A stretch of DNA of 64,000 nt, taken from Acinetobacter ursingii DSM 16037 = CIP 107286. GTDB taxonomy: Bacteria > Pseudomonadota > Gammaproteobacteria > Pseudomonadales > Moraxellaceae. The stretch is taken from assembly GCF_000368825.1 (NCBI RefSeq), contig NZ_KB849711.1, positions 219,800 through 283,799 of the forward strand. The letters run 5' to 3'. Of the stretch, positions 45,982-56,241 are shown one piece after another (positions within the stretch are counted from its first letter, which is position 1; each line of letters starts with the position of its first letter). Position numbers and translations under genes: made by a program. Below the pieces are notes generated by a model. It saw only the letters and a program-made list of their open reading frames with translations, was not told the origin of the DNA and searched no databases.

Positions 45982-46709
45982 TGTACAACCATGTAAGCAC
46001 CCAATAAAATCAGTCCAATAAAGAAAAAACGGCGAAAACGTTGCTCAGGTATGCGATAACGTAATTTTTGCCCAAGCCACATCCCGAAAACTGCTGGAAT
46101 CACTGCGATCCATGCCAAACGATAATCAATCGGCATAGTTCCTGTGGAGTGCAGTTGTAAATAAATAGCCAGACAGATCGTCGATAAGGTGAAAACCAAA
46201 CCTAATGACTGTACCAAATCATCCCGTTTCAAACGCAAAGACTGCAAATAAGGCACCGCTGGAATAATAATGACACCTGTTGAAACAATTAAAGCGCCCC
46301 CCAAATAACCAATAATGGGCGATAACCATTTTTCATAAGGTGCGAGATTGGGGAGTTGTTTCACCCATAAACCATATAGACCATATACGATCAGCATCCC
46401 ACCCAATAAAACCTCGCTGGTTTTACCTGTCGCCTGACTTAAAGTCGGTAAAAAACTAAATACAGTGCCGATAATAATCCCAAGTAACAACAACCAAAAA
46501 CGTTGAATCAGGCTCCAGACCCGACCTTCGGCAAACAATTGCCAAAAATTCGTAATCATGGAGGGAATAATCAGCAAAGAAGCCGCCTGAAATGGTGCAA
46601 TCACAAGGGTCAGCAATCCCATTGCGACGGTAGGCAGTCCCAAACCCAAGGCACCTTTGACCATGCCTGCTAACATAAATACCATGATGACTAAAGCCAA
46701 CATTTCCAT
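45978..46709 (-). CDS. TauE/SafE-family sulfite/organosulfonate exporter-like protein
   Basis: 243 residues from ATG at 46709 (a TTG at 46736 is the longer alternative). About eight spans. The family signature GMVKGALGLGLPTVAMGLLT with its repeat GYLGGALIVSTGVIIIPAVPYLQSL marks the duplicated TauE half-domains. Members export sulfite, sulfoacetate or related anions, but many are uncharacterised. It converges with the LysR gene. No sulfonate genes are nearby, so the substrate is open. Confidence 0.9.
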   Translation of the reverse strand: MEMLALVIMVFMLAGMVKGALGLGLPTVAMGLLTLVIAPFQAASLLIIPSMITNFWQLFAEGRVWSLIQRFWLLLLGIIIGTVFSFLPTLSQATGKTSEVLLGGMLIVYGLYGLWVKQLPNLAPYEKWLSPIIGYLGGALIVSTGVIIIPAVPYLQSLRLKRDDLVQSLGLVFTLSTICLAIYLQLHSTGTMPIDYRLAWIAVIPAVFGMWLGQKLRYRIPEQRFRRFFFIGLILLGAYMVVH

Positions 46710-46833
46710 CAGCAACGGACTCTGTAATTTGAACAAGATTATGCTAATGGAGTCAGGTAAAAGTTCCTATTCATGTTTTTGGTAGATGGGCTCAAGCAAA
46801 GATTGAGGCTATATGATGAAAGCCAAAATAAAA

Positions 46834-46857
46834 AACCATTGCTTTTTTGCAATGGTT
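46834..46857 (-). terminator. Terminator of the GltI-like gene
   Basis: AACCATTGC pairs with GCAATGGTT across a six-base loop; on the minus strand a TTTTTATTTT tail follows, downstream of the binding-protein gene. Confidence 0.85.
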
Positions 46858-46950
46858 GATAAATTTGAAAATTAACACTATGAATTAAAAAATACAGTCA
46901 ACAGCGCAACACGTACTCAATTCAGGTCAATATTCACTTTCAATTTAGTC

Positions 46951-47835
46951 TCAAATACCCACATCATTTGGTTTAGCTTTTAATGCTTTATAAGAGCCGC
47001 TTGGCGCCAAATTTAAGTTTATATTTTTAGGTGGAATTGGCGACTGGAACCATTTCTTATAAAGTTGATCCATTTGACCAGATTTCCACATCTGATTGAC
47101 CACGCCATCAGTAATACTTTTGAGTTGAGGATCAGTTTTGGCAAACATGATGCCATAAGGCTCAGAAGACAAAGTAGGACCGACAATTTCATAATCTTTA
47201 GGATTCGCAGACTTGGCAATTAAACCTGCAAGACCAATATCATCGTTTACAAAGGCTGCTGCGCGACCTGAAGATAGCATTGAAAATGCATCGGCATGAT
47301 CTTTCCCACCTAATGAAATAATCTTGATATTCGCTTTTTTAGCACTCATTTTTAAATATTTTTCAGGATTTCCCCCTTGTACAGTCACGACAGCTTTGCC
47401 ATTTAATTGCTTTAAGGTTTGAATATTCGATGTTTTTTTAACTGCCATACGAACATCAGCCACATAATAACTGGTAGAAAACGCCACTTGTTGCTGACGT
47501 TGTTTATTATTGGTGGTCGTTCCACATTCAATATCAATATTTCCCGCTAAAACCTCTGGAATACGACTCGTAGAATTGACAGCTTTGTATTCAATTTTTA
47601 ATTGTGGAGTTTTAAGTTGTTTTTTAATTTCTGTCACCACATTGTGACAAATATCAAGTGCATAGCCAACGGGTTTACCATTTGCGATATAAGAAATAGG
47701 ATCCGCTGATTCACGATAACCGAGGGTAATCGAACCTTTTTGCTTAATTCTGTCTAGCACTTCGCCTGCAAAAATATGTGGCGCCATAGTTAAAAGTACG
47801 ATTGGGGCGAATACGAACTGAAGATGTTTTAACAT
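46951..47835 (-). CDS. Amino-acid ABC transporter substrate-binding protein (GltI-like), orphan
   Basis: 294 residues from ATG at 47835, with AAGGG eight bases upstream. Signal peptide MLKHLQFVFAPIVLLTMAPHIFA precedes a bacterial extracellular solute-binding domain family 3: the ligand Arg/Glu patch in TLGYRESADPISYIANGKPVGYALDIC, then NNKQRQQQVAFSTSYYVAD. Closest in layout to GltI, the glutamate/aspartate binding protein. Permease and ATPase genes are absent on both sides, where a complete gltIJKL operon would be expected; a TauE gene and an AT-rich gap flank it. It may serve permeases encoded elsewhere. Confidence 0.9.
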   Translation of the reverse strand: MLKHLQFVFAPIVLLTMAPHIFAGEVLDRIKQKGSITLGYRESADPISYIANGKPVGYALDICHNVVTEIKKQLKTPQLKIEYKAVNSTSRIPEVLAGNIDIECGTTTNNKQRQQQVAFSTSYYVADVRMAVKKTSNIQTLKQLNGKAVVTVQGGNPEKYLKMSAKKANIKIISLGGKDHADAFSMLSSGRAAAFVNDDIGLAGLIAKSANPKDYEIVGPTLSSEPYGIMFAKTDPQLKSITDGVVNQMWKSGQMDQLYKKWFQSPIPPKNINLNLAPSGSYKALKAKPNDVGI

Positions 47836-48713
47836 GAAATATCCCTTATAAAAAAATCGTTTTGATTGCTGCATCAATTAATAACTATAGACATGCTTTT
47901 AAAACCTAAAAGATTTGTTTAAAGCAAAAAATATAGTGTTATTTTCATAATTTTATAAAAATAACAAAATTTAAAATAAATATAGCAATTAATATGCCAC
48001 GGCCATGATTTAAAACAAACAAATCCATCTGGTCTTAAATCAATAACAGCTTTAATTTAATACAGATTCAAATTAAATAAAAGTATTATTTTTAGACATT
48101 AAAATTATTTATAAAAATATTAAAATTAAATAATATCAATAATTTAAATAAAAAATTTATTTCTTTAACAAACAACATGAATAATAGTAAATTAAATACA
48201 TTACTTTTTTCTGATATTAAGCAACAATCGAAACCACAATTTAAATACTATTTAATTATCACTGTGATACTGAAAAAATATTAAATAAATTTTAAAACCA
48301 TTCTATTTTAATTATTAAATTTATTAATCTGACGTATAAAAAATCAAATACCCCCGATTTTAAATACATCTATTTATAAGTGAAAAATAGTTTGAGTTAA
48401 TTTCGTTTTATACAAATTATTTAAATTTAAAAAACGATATGACATTGTTGTTACTGAATTATTTTTAAAAATAAAACAGCTATAAAGATGCAGGCAATAG
48501 CAACTCATGCGTGTTTGAAAATTCAGATTAGATCAAGAAAAGGTGTTTTTTCAGGATGTATTTTGATTGAAAGTTTAGTGTTTAATGTCTGTGATTTTTC
48601 ACAAATACAGCATGCGCAGCAATCTCTATGACAAGCGAGCATATAGATCACTTGTCATAGGAAAGTGGTTTAAATTAGATGATGCATCAAAAAGATTTAG
48701 CTGTTGCCCAGCA
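47836..48713. other. Long AT-rich intergenic gap
   Basis: About 880 bases without a convincing gene. 47880-48480 is extremely AT-rich with many TTTAAAT/AATTAA tracts. The best short frame (35 codons at 48177) has no ribosome-binding site. From ~48480 the composition returns to normal and includes the palindrome at 48626. It must carry the promoter of the GltI-like gene at its left end. H-NS-like silencing DNA or decayed gene content are both possible. Confidence 0.6.
48626..48660. other. Perfect inverted repeat downstream of ndh
   Basis: CTATGACAAG (48626-48635) and CTTGTCATAG (48651-48660) form a 10-bp perfect stem with a 15-base loop. Neither strand has a U-tract, so it may be a protein-binding dyad or mRNA 3'-end hairpin of ndh. 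Confidence 0.6.
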
Positions 48714-50033
48714 TTAGTGCATTTTAAGTTTCGGTGATGCAGTTTTAGAGAGCAAATCCGTCATCATCATCAAAGTGGTTTTAAATACGCCATGTAATGC
48801 AACTTGATGGAAACGATAAAGTGATACATACATCATCCGCGCCATAAAGCCTTCAACATTGATGTTATTAAAAATACTGCCGACACTACTATGTTCACTC
48901 AAGGAAATCAGTGAGCCTTTGTCCTTGAACTGAAACTGCCCCAATGGTTTTTGATTCAGTCGATTTTCCAGTGCTTTAGCCAGAAATATGGCTTCCTGAT
49001 TGGCGACTTGCGCACGTGGTGGCACAGGTCGTTCTTGACCCTCAGGGATGTAGCAAGCGCAGTCGCCCATCGCAAAAATATTTTCGTCACGTGTGGTTTG
49101 TAAGCTTGGACGGACCACTAACTGATTAATACGATTGGTTTCCAGTCCAGCTATATCTTTCAGAAAATCTGGGGCTTTAATCCCTGCTGACCAGACTTTC
49201 AATGTCGCACTAACCTGTAAATCTCCTTCACACCAAACTTTATCGGCATCAATATGCGTAACCCGACAATTTGTCAGAACTTTTACGCCAATGTCTTCAA
49301 GTTCTTTCTGGGCACGTTCAGAGACACGTTCATTCAATGCAGGCAGAATGCGCGGCGCAGCTTCAATTAAACTAATATTGACATCTTTGGGATCAATACT
49401 GTTCAGTCCATATTTAGAAAATTCATTGGCTGCATGATGTAACTCAGCCGCCAATTCAACACCTGTTGCCCCTGCGCCAATAATTGCAATATTCAAATCA
49501 TTCTGATGGCGATGCATCAAATGATTGGCTTGGGCTTCCAGATACATACTTAAAAATTCGCGCTGAAAACGATCAGCCTGCGGGCGTGAATCCAAAAAGA
49601 TACAATGTTCCTTAGCACCTGAGGTGCCAAAATCATTGGAGGTGGAACCAATCGCCATCACTAAAGTGTCATAACCTATGCGTCGTTCAGGTGCAATGTC
49701 CTTGCCTTCTTCATCGCGTAGAACATCCAATACAATTTCTTGAGTTTGACGATCGATATCTTTTAAGCGGCCTAGAAAAAATTCAAAATGATGTTGATTG
49801 GCATGGGCAAAATAGTTCAACTCATCTTCATAAGAGTTTAATGTTCCTGCTGCGACCTCATGTAACAAGGGTTTCCAGATATGCGTCAAAGCAGCATCGA
49901 CTAAAATAATCTCCGCTTTGCGACGTTTTCCCAGTGTGTTACCTAAACGTGTGGCAAGTTCCAGACCTCCAGCGCCGCCACCCACAATAACAATACGATG
50001 CAATTTTAAATCACGATTTGATGTGGTCATCAT
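48714..50033 (-). CDS. ndh: Type II NADH:quinone dehydrogenase
   Basis: 439 residues. N-terminal FAD motif RIVIVGGGAGGLELATRLG, second Rossmann NADH motif IAIIGAGATGVELAAELHHA (~residue 180), and IFAMGDCACY near the FAD isoalloxazine site, followed by the membrane-associated C-terminal region (GVFKTTLMMMTDLLSK). It passes electrons from NADH to quinone without pumping protons. GGAG lies seven bases before the ATG; a second ATG follows directly. Monocistronic. Confidence 0.97.
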   Translation of the reverse strand: MMTTSNRDLKLHRIVIVGGGAGGLELATRLGNTLGKRRKAEIILVDAALTHIWKPLLHEVAAGTLNSYEDELNYFAHANQHHFEFFLGRLKDIDRQTQEIVLDVLRDEEGKDIAPERRIGYDTLVMAIGSTSNDFGTSGAKEHCIFLDSRPQADRFQREFLSMYLEAQANHLMHRHQNDLNIAIIGAGATGVELAAELHHAANEFSKYGLNSIDPKDVNISLIEAAPRILPALNERVSERAQKELEDIGVKVLTNCRVTHIDADKVWCEGDLQVSATLKVWSAGIKAPDFLKDIAGLETNRINQLVVRPSLQTTRDENIFAMGDCACYIPEGQERPVPPRAQVANQEAIFLAKALENRLNQKPLGQFQFKDKGSLISLSEHSSVGSIFNNINVEGFMARMMYVSLYRFHQVALHGVFKTTLMMMTDLLSKTASPKLKMH

Positions 50034-50189
50034 AAGAGAACTCCAATTTTCTTATGAATACCAACTGTTGCAATTTGTATTCATAAGAAAAATATCATTC
50101 ATTATGTACACAAATATTTAGCATAAAAAACATACCTTTTTCCAACGTCAGGTACGATTTTTGTTGAACAATTTACCAAGAAAAAACAA

Positions 50190-50226
50190 AAAAGCTGCCA
50201 TGATCATCAAGATACAGGCAGCTTTT
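50190..50226 (-). terminator. Terminator of the tandem thioredoxin-fold gene
   Basis: AAAAGCTGCC pairs with GGCAGCTTTT; on the minus strand TTTTTTGTTTTTT follows. Confidence 0.9.
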
Positions 50227-50281
50227 GAAATGATTGCGTAAATTTTGAGAGAATTCTCTTCTCGCAAAACGCTTACATCAA

Positions 50282-51571
50282 TTAGTGTTCAAGACTTTCC
50301 GTTTTATATTTTTCTTCGAGTACATTGTTAAAGATACTTTCAATCATCCAGACACGATACAGGCTATTAAACACATAACGTTGCCCTTCTATACGTAACT
50401 CAAGGACAGGAAAATCAGGTTGATGTTTCTCGTGACAGAAAGCATCATTATCGACCAAGAAAGTCGCCACATCTTCTTGAGTCAAGGACTCGATACCTAA
50501 CTGCTGCTGTAATGCCTGAAAATGCGGCTTATACGAAAGATCCTTCCCTTTGGTCCAGACCGCCTGAAGAATGTCATACATGGCATCGACACGCTGCTCC
50601 TCAGGGGTGCTGTAATATAATTTTGCCATCTCTAGCGTGGCTGGTTGGGTCGGACGGCAAAATGGGGTAAATGCCACATCGGTACGCTTGGATAAGCGTG
50701 TCGCGAGGCTCCAGTCAAATAAATCCCGCCCCTGATAGCTGAGCGGATAAACCGTGAGTTGAATATTATAATAATTAGCCAGTTCTTCCCGAATATAAGC
50801 CAATAGCAACCAGCTAATCGGATCTTCAAGCGCTATAAACAAATCCAGTTCCGGATGCATGGCTTGAATATCAGCCAACTCTTCAGCATCACTGAGCAAA
50901 TGTTCACGCCATTCAATGTGATTGATCAAAAAAATTGGATTGTCAGTCAATAATTTTTGCTGTTTTAAACGGCGAGTCAAACGCAGTAAATCATCGACTG
51001 CTTGATATTTTCGTCCACCGAACTCAAAGAAACTGGCTGCCACAGGAACATCTTCAAATATCCGCTCTGGAAAATTCTGCGGAGTTTGTTGTTGGCGGGC
51101 CATGGTGTACAGGGTTCGCAACTTGCCATATTGCTGTTGCCACAACATATGAAACACATCTTCAAGCAAATACAGGAAATTTTTACCCTGTAAAGGCGTA
51201 TTTTTTAATATCAGTTCAGCTTGACTCAATGCTTCGGAGGTAGGCGGTTCGGGAGTTTCATCAAAACTAAACCGATGTTGTTTGGCTAAAATCTTGGCAT
51301 CGTTAAAACAATAATTTTGCCATTCCAATGCAGTCATGCCGTTGGGAGGTTCTGCACCCTGATGCGAAATAATGACTTTAAGCGGTTTTATTTCATCAGT
51401 TAAGATGTCATCTAGTTGGGTCAGTTGCTGCACCGCAAGATAGCTATAGACATCATCCAGTCTTAAATAAATACTCAAGCCCTGCTCGGTTGATAACACT
51501 GCTTGACGCGAGGGTTTTTGGTAAAACCAGCTCGATCGAATAGGATCAAACCAACGGCGTAACAGTGACAT
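50282..51571 (-). CDS. Tandem DsbA/HCCA-isomerase-like thioredoxin-fold protein
   Basis: 429 residues with an apparent internal duplication. Residues ~25-205 and ~215-425 each begin with a beta strand and a D-x-x-S-Y/W-L motif (LRLDDVYSYLAVQQL; IALEDPISWLLLAYI), as in DsbA-like or 2-hydroxychromene-2-carboxylate isomerase-type proteins. Each ends in a GRKYQAVDDLLRL or GQRYVFNSLYRVWMI segment that fits the substrate-lid end. Neither half has a CxxC, so it is not a thiol oxidase. No signal peptide, so it is cytoplasmic. Reaction unknown. GAGGC precedes the ATG; ilvD lies upstream with a terminator between. Confidence 0.7.
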   Translation of the reverse strand: MSLLRRWFDPIRSSWFYQKPSRQAVLSTEQGLSIYLRLDDVYSYLAVQQLTQLDDILTDEIKPLKVIISHQGAEPPNGMTALEWQNYCFNDAKILAKQHRFSFDETPEPPTSEALSQAELILKNTPLQGKNFLYLLEDVFHMLWQQQYGKLRTLYTMARQQQTPQNFPERIFEDVPVAASFFEFGGRKYQAVDDLLRLTRRLKQQKLLTDNPIFLINHIEWREHLLSDAEELADIQAMHPELDLFIALEDPISWLLLAYIREELANYYNIQLTVYPLSYQGRDLFDWSLATRLSKRTDVAFTPFCRPTQPATLEMAKLYYSTPEEQRVDAMYDILQAVWTKGKDLSYKPHFQALQQQLGIESLTQEDVATFLVDNDAFCHEKHQPDFPVLELRIEGQRYVFNSLYRVWMIESIFNNVLEEKYKTESLEH

Positions 51572-51670
51572 GAATCAAGCCTCTAATAAATTTTTATCGG
51601 ACAATGGGTTAAACAGGATGTAAAAGCATAATGCATTATACTTTAACATTGAAATGACCGTTTTCCATAA

Positions 51671-51697
51671 AAAAACACCCACAAAAGTGAGTGTTTT
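51671..51697 (-). terminator. Terminator of ilvD
   Basis: AAAACACCCAC pairs with GTGAGTGTTTT (one mismatch) across AAAA; the minus-strand tail is TTTTTTATGG. Confidence 0.85.
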
Positions 51698-51716
51698 ATA
51701 AACGCAGTGGGTATGT

Positions 51717-53546
51717 TTAAACTTCGCGTACCGCACCTCGGGCTGCACTGGTAGTATGCATCGCATAGGCTTTTAGTGCTTTAGAGACTTTACGTTTACG
51801 CTCTTCAGCAGGATGCCAACCTTTTTCTTCCTGCACCGTACGGCGATGCGCCATTGTTGCATCATCCACATTTAAGTGAATGGTACGGTTTGGAATATCA
51901 ATTTCAATGGTATCACCATCATGCACCAAACCAATTGCACCGCCTTCTGCGGCTTCTGGAGATACGTGGCCAATAGAAAGACCAGACGACCCTCCCGAGA
52001 AACGACCATCGGTAATCAAAGCACAGTCTTTACCCAAACCTTTAGATTTAAGATAACTGGTTGGATATAGCATTTCCTGCATACCCGGGCCACCACGTGG
52101 GCCTTCGTAGCGAATGACCACTACGTCACCTGCTTTAATATCACCACCTAAAATTGCTTCTACGGCTGAATCCTGACTTTCAAAAACACGGGCTGTACCC
52201 GTAAATTTGAGAATGGATTCATCGACACCCGCAGTTTTAACGATACAGCCATCAAGCGCAATATTACCGTAAAGAACAGCCAAGCCACCGTCTTGAGAAA
52301 AAGCATGTTCAGCATTACGGATTACGCCTTTTTCACGGTCACCATCCAGTGTCGAATAATAGCGATTTTGTGAAAATGCCACTTGAGTCGGTATACCGCC
52401 CGGTGAAGAGCGATAGAACTCATAGACCTCTGGTGCTTCGGTACGAATGATGTCCCATTTATCCAGTGCATCTTTTAAGGTTTTTTCATGCACACTATTC
52501 ACAGAGGTGTCTAGTAAACCCGCACGATCCAGCTCGCCTAAAATTGCCATAATTCCGCCCGCGCGATGTACATCTTCCATATGTACATCTTGTTTCGCTG
52601 GCGCAACTTTTGATAACACAGGCACTTTACGCGACAGGTTATCGATATCATCCATGGTGAAATCGACTTCGGCTTCGTGTGCCGCCGCCAATAAATGCAG
52701 CACTGTATTGGTCGAACCACCCATAGCAATATCTAGCGTCATCGCGTTTTCAAAGGCTTTTTTGGTAGCAATGGAACGTGGCAAAATGCTGTAATCATCT
52801 TGTTCATAATGACGTTTTGCCAATTCAACGATCAATTGTCCCGCACGTTCAAATAGTTTTTTACGGTTTGCATGGGTCGCGACAATCGAACCATTACCCG
52901 GCAAAGACAGACCTAGTGCTTCGGTTAAACAATTCATTGAGTTCGCAGTAAACATCCCTGAACATGAACCACAGGTTGGACAAGCCGAACGTTCAAAAGC
53001 CTGTACTTCTTCGTCTGTATAGCTGTCATCCGCAGCAACGACCATTGCGTCGACCAGATCAATCGCTTTTTCATTGCCACGAATCTTGACTTTACCTGCT
53101 TCCATCGGGCCACCAGACACAAAGACCACTGGAATATTCAGGCGCATTGAAGCCATTAACATGCCTGGGGTGATTTTGTCACAGTTTGAAATACACACCA
53201 TGGCATCGGCGCAGTGTGCATTGACCATATATTCGACAGAATCTGCAATCAAATCACGCGAAGGCAATGAATACAGCATGCCATCATGCCCCATCGCGAT
53301 ACCATCATCGACCGCAATAGTATTAAATTCTTTTGCAACACCACCTGCTGCCTGAATCTGTTCAGCCACCAGTTGACCTAGATCTTTAAGATGTACGTGT
53401 CCCGGAACAAATTGAGTGAACGAGTTGACCACCGCGATAATCGGTTTACCAAAGTCTTCATCTTTCATTCCTGTTGCGCGCCATAAGCCACGCGCACCAG
53501 CCATATTTCTTCCGTGCGTAGATGTTTTTGAACGATAATCAGGCAT
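51717..53546 (-). CDS. ilvD: Dihydroxy-acid dehydratase
   Basis: 609 residues from ATG at 53546 ([20 protein letters not shown]); an ATG at 53561 adds five residues. The iron-sulfur ligands lie in [12 protein letters not shown] and [19 protein letters not shown], and the active-site blocks [33 protein letters not shown] and [16 protein letters not shown] are intact. It makes the 2-keto acids for isoleucine and valine. No ilv partners lie nearby. It is divergent from fmt. Confidence 0.98.
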   Translation of the reverse strand: MPDYRSKTSTHGRNMAGARGLWRATGMKDEDFGKPIIAVVNSFTQFVPGHVHLKDLGQLVAEQIQAAGGVAKEFNTIAVDDGIAMGHDGMLYSLPSRDLIADSVEYMVNAHCADAMVCISNCDKITPGMLMASMRLNIPVVFVSGGPMEAGKVKIRGNEKAIDLVDAMVVAADDSYTDEEVQAFERSACPTCGSCSGMFTANSMNCLTEALGLSLPGNGSIVATHANRKKLFERAGQLIVELAKRHYEQDDYSILPRSIATKKAFENAMTLDIAMGGSTNTVLHLLAAAHEAEVDFTMDDIDNLSRKVPVLSKVAPAKQDVHMEDVHRAGGIMAILGELDRAGLLDTSVNSVHEKTLKDALDKWDIIRTEAPEVYEFYRSSPGGIPTQVAFSQNRYYSTLDGDREKGVIRNAEHAFSQDGGLAVLYGNIALDGCIVKTAGVDESILKFTGTARVFESQDSAVEAILGGDIKAGDVVVIRYEGPRGGPGMQEMLYPTSYLKSKGLGKDCALITDGRFSGGSSGLSIGHVSPEAAEGGAIGLVHDGDTIEIDIPNRTIHLNVDDATMAHRRTVQEEKGWHPAEERKRKVSKALKAYAMHTTSAARGAVREV

Positions 53547-53948
53547 TTGCGTTTCCAACAAGTTGTGCTTGAGACAAATCTAAATGGGTCTCTGGCTAAA
53601 TTAGGCTATTTCAGCAGATTCTTACATCATACTACAGCTTAGTGTTTAAGCGATGAGCAAAAATGACTTTCATTTTAAGGCACATTCGATGCACGCTGCT
53701 CATCACAAAACCATAAAATGGGGATAATAGGAGATTCAATATAAACTGATCTGTTTAAAATTGAATACAAAACTTTCATGAATAATTTTTTAATTTTGCA
53801 TTACCTTTTGTTATTAATAAAAATAATGATGCTCAAACGCACCCAATATGCCATTTAAACCATTGTAATTACGCAAATAATCACTGGATTTTAGGCTTAA
53901 ACGCGGTTTTGCCTTATAATAGCGATAAGTTTTTATGGAAGTGAATGT
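53547..53948. other. Divergent ilvD/fmt regulatory region
   Basis: 402 bases without a gene. GATGAGCA (about 53652) and TGCTCATC (about 53697) form a widely spaced inverted repeat. The right part is AT-rich and holds the fmt promoter; TATAATAGCG around 53915 is a good -10-like element. No ilv attenuator peptide was found. Confidence 0.5.
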
Positions 53949-54908
53949 GTGAAAGTTATTTTTGCAGGAACACCTGAATTTGCCGCTACGGCTTTGGCTG
54001 CCTTAGTTCAAACAGAACATGAGATTGTTGCTGTTTACACTCAGCCAGATCGCAAAGCAGGTCGTGGTCAAAAACTCACACCTTCTCCAGTCAAGCAACT
54101 CGCGCTTGAACACCATTTAGCTGTTTATCAACCTTTACATTTTAAAGCATCGACAGGAGAAGGTCTGACAGCTCAGCAACAATTGGCTGAGTTGGGTGCA
54201 GATGTCATGGTCGTTGCAGCTTATGGTCTGATTTTGCCGCAAGCAGTTTTGGATACACCAAAGTATGGTTGCCTGAATATTCATGGTTCATTATTACCCC
54301 GTTGGAGAGGTGCAGCACCTATTCAACGTGCCATTGCCGAAGGTGATACTCAAACAGGTGTCACGATTATGCAAATGGCAGCAGGTCTAGATACAGGCGA
54401 TATGCTCTACAAAACCTTTTATGATATTCAAGCCACGGATACATCTGCCAGTTTATATGAAAAATTGGCCACTCAAGGCGCAGAAGCCATTTGCAAAGTG
54501 CTAGAGTCAGAACAGAGCCTACAAAGTTATTTGCATACGCGTCAGGTTCAGGATGAGAGTCAAACGGTCTATGCGCACAAACTTACAAAACCTGAAGCAC
54601 AGATTGACTGGTCGCTCGATGCGGTTCAGATAGACCGCAATATTCGAGCCTTTAATCCGTGGCCTGTCGCTTTTATTGTGCTTGATGAGAGCAATAACTT
54701 ACGTGTCTGGAATTCCAGTATTTCTTCTTTCAGCAATGAAAATGCTCAAATCGGTGAGATTATTGCCATAGATAAAAATGGCGTACATGTCGCTTGTGCT
54801 ACAGGTGCAGTCTGCTTGAGTTCATTACAATGGCCAGGTGGTAAAGCTTTAAATCCTGTACAAATTCTACAAACACAAAAACTTAATATTGGGCAAGTAT
54901 TGGCATGA
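53949..54908 (+). CDS. fmt: Methionyl-tRNA formyltransferase
   Basis: 319 residues from GTG at 53949, with GGAAG seven bases upstream. The catalytic Asn110 and His112 lie in LNIHGSLLPRWRGAAPIQ, followed by the conserved MAAGLDTGDM; the C-terminal OB-like domain binds tRNA. It formylates initiator Met-tRNA. Its stop overlaps the rsmB start by four bases (ATGA), the standard fmt-rsmB operon. Confidence 0.98.
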   Translation: MKVIFAGTPEFAATALAALVQTEHEIVAVYTQPDRKAGRGQKLTPSPVKQLALEHHLAVYQPLHFKASTGEGLTAQQQLAELGADVMVVAAYGLILPQAVLDTPKYGCLNIHGSLLPRWRGAAPIQRAIAEGDTQTGVTIMQMAAGLDTGDMLYKTFYDIQATDTSASLYEKLATQGAEAICKVLESEQSLQSYLHTRQVQDESQTVYAHKLTKPEAQIDWSLDAVQIDRNIRAFNPWPVAFIVLDESNNLRVWNSSISSFSNENAQIGEIIAIDKNGVHVACATGAVCLSSLQWPGGKALNPVQILQTQKLNIGQVLA

Positions 54909-56209
54909 AACAATTTCCGCGTCCAAGTACCGAACTTAATTTACGTGCACAAGTCGTGATAACACTTTTACAGGTGCAACAAGGTCAATCTTTAGCGAGC
55001 TTATTACATCAGCAACTGAGTGAAATTCCAGAACGTGATCGCGCTTTGTTTCATGAACTGGTATTGGGAACCCTACGCCAATGGTATGCACTCAAAGCGA
55101 TCACCTTACCTTTATTGACCAAACCTCTGAATAATGAAACAGTGGAAACCTGTTTGTACGTTGGGTTATATCAAGTATTGTGTACGCGCATCCCTGCCCA
55201 TGCTGCCATTTCAGAAACAGTTACTGCCAGTAAACAACTCGGTTTTCATGCTTTAAGCGGTATTGTGAATGCCATTTTACGTCGTGCTACGCGGGAAACT
55301 GAAGAGTTTCAACAACATTTACAACAAGCGCATGGGCTTCCAAGCTGGCTGTATAAACGTTTGAGAAAAGACTGGCCGCTACAAGTCGATGACTTATGTC
55401 AGCAACTCAAACAAACCGCACCGCTCACATTAAGAATTAACCAGCGCCATATTGGGCGCGATGCTTATCTGGCTAAACTTCAGGCTGAACAAATTCAGGC
55501 ACGTGCTTGCAACTGGTCAGAGGTGGGTATTGTCTTAGAGCAATCCGTTCAAATTACAGCATTGCCAGGTTTTGAACAGGGCTGGTTTTCGGTACAGGAT
55601 GAACATGCACAGCTTTGTGCCACCCTGTTACCCGATTTAAACGATCAAGTCGTTTTGGATGCTTGCGCCGCACCAGGTGGTAAAACGGCACATATACTAG
55701 AAAAATTTAAACCACAGTCTTTGATTGCCTTAGATCAGGATTCGAAACGTTTACTTCGGGTCACTGAAAATTTACAGCGCTTACAACTGGATCAAAGCCA
55801 TGTTGAGATCATTGCTGCGGATGCAACCACTTGGCAAGCCAATCAAGCATTGGATTGTATTGTTCTGGATGCACCTTGTTCTGCTACAGGCGTGATCCGT
55901 CGTCATCCTGACATTCGTTTATTGCGTCAATCTAGTGATATAGCCCAAACCATCGAACTGCAAAAACAGATTTTGCAGAATTTATGGCAACAGCTTAAAG
56001 TAGGCGGCACGTTGCTGTATATCACCTGTTCGATTTTAAAAGCTGAAAATGAACAGCAAATGGTTACGTTTTTTGCTGAACATGCCAATGCTGAAGAAAT
56101 AAAAATCGAGGCAACTTGGGGAATTGAACAAATTCATGGTCGTCAGTTACTTCCAGTCACTGGACAGGGCGATGGCTTTTATTATTGTAAAATCAAAAAA
56201 GTCGCTTAA
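54905..56209 (+). CDS. rsmB: 16S rRNA (cytosine-967-C5)-methyltransferase
   Basis: 434 residues. N-terminal NusB-like RNA-binding domain (~10-140), then the SAM-dependent methyltransferase fold: AdoMet motif DACAAPGGKTAHILE, motif IV DAPCSATGVIRRHPD with one catalytic cysteine, and motif VI TCSILKAENEQQ with the nucleophile. Methylates C967 of 16S rRNA. Coupled to fmt. The stop codon lies in the loop of the following terminator. Confidence 0.97.
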   Translation: MKQFPRPSTELNLRAQVVITLLQVQQGQSLASLLHQQLSEIPERDRALFHELVLGTLRQWYALKAITLPLLTKPLNNETVETCLYVGLYQVLCTRIPAHAAISETVTASKQLGFHALSGIVNAILRRATRETEEFQQHLQQAHGLPSWLYKRLRKDWPLQVDDLCQQLKQTAPLTLRINQRHIGRDAYLAKLQAEQIQARACNWSEVGIVLEQSVQITALPGFEQGWFSVQDEHAQLCATLLPDLNDQVVLDACAAPGGKTAHILEKFKPQSLIALDQDSKRLLRVTENLQRLQLDQSHVEIIAADATTWQANQALDCIVLDAPCSATGVIRRHPDIRLLRQSSDIAQTIELQKQILQNLWQQLKVGGTLLYITCSILKAENEQQMVTFFAEHANAEEIKIEATWGIEQIHGRQLLPVTGQGDGFYYCKIKKVA

Positions 56210-56222
56210 TGCGACTTTTTTT
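56195..56222 (+). terminator. Terminator of rsmB
   Basis: AAAAAAGTCGC pairs with GCGACTTTTTTT across TTAAT, which contains the rsmB stop codon. Confidence 0.92.
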
Positions 56223-56241
56223 ATCACCACCCATGATGCTA

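Noticed and set aside
48177..48284. A 35-codon frame in the AT-rich gap
   Set aside because: No ribosome-binding site and no composition shift; likely chance.
51575..51766. A 63-codon minus-strand frame between ilvD and the thioredoxin-fold gene
   Set aside because: Starts within ilvD in another frame and runs through the ilvD terminator.
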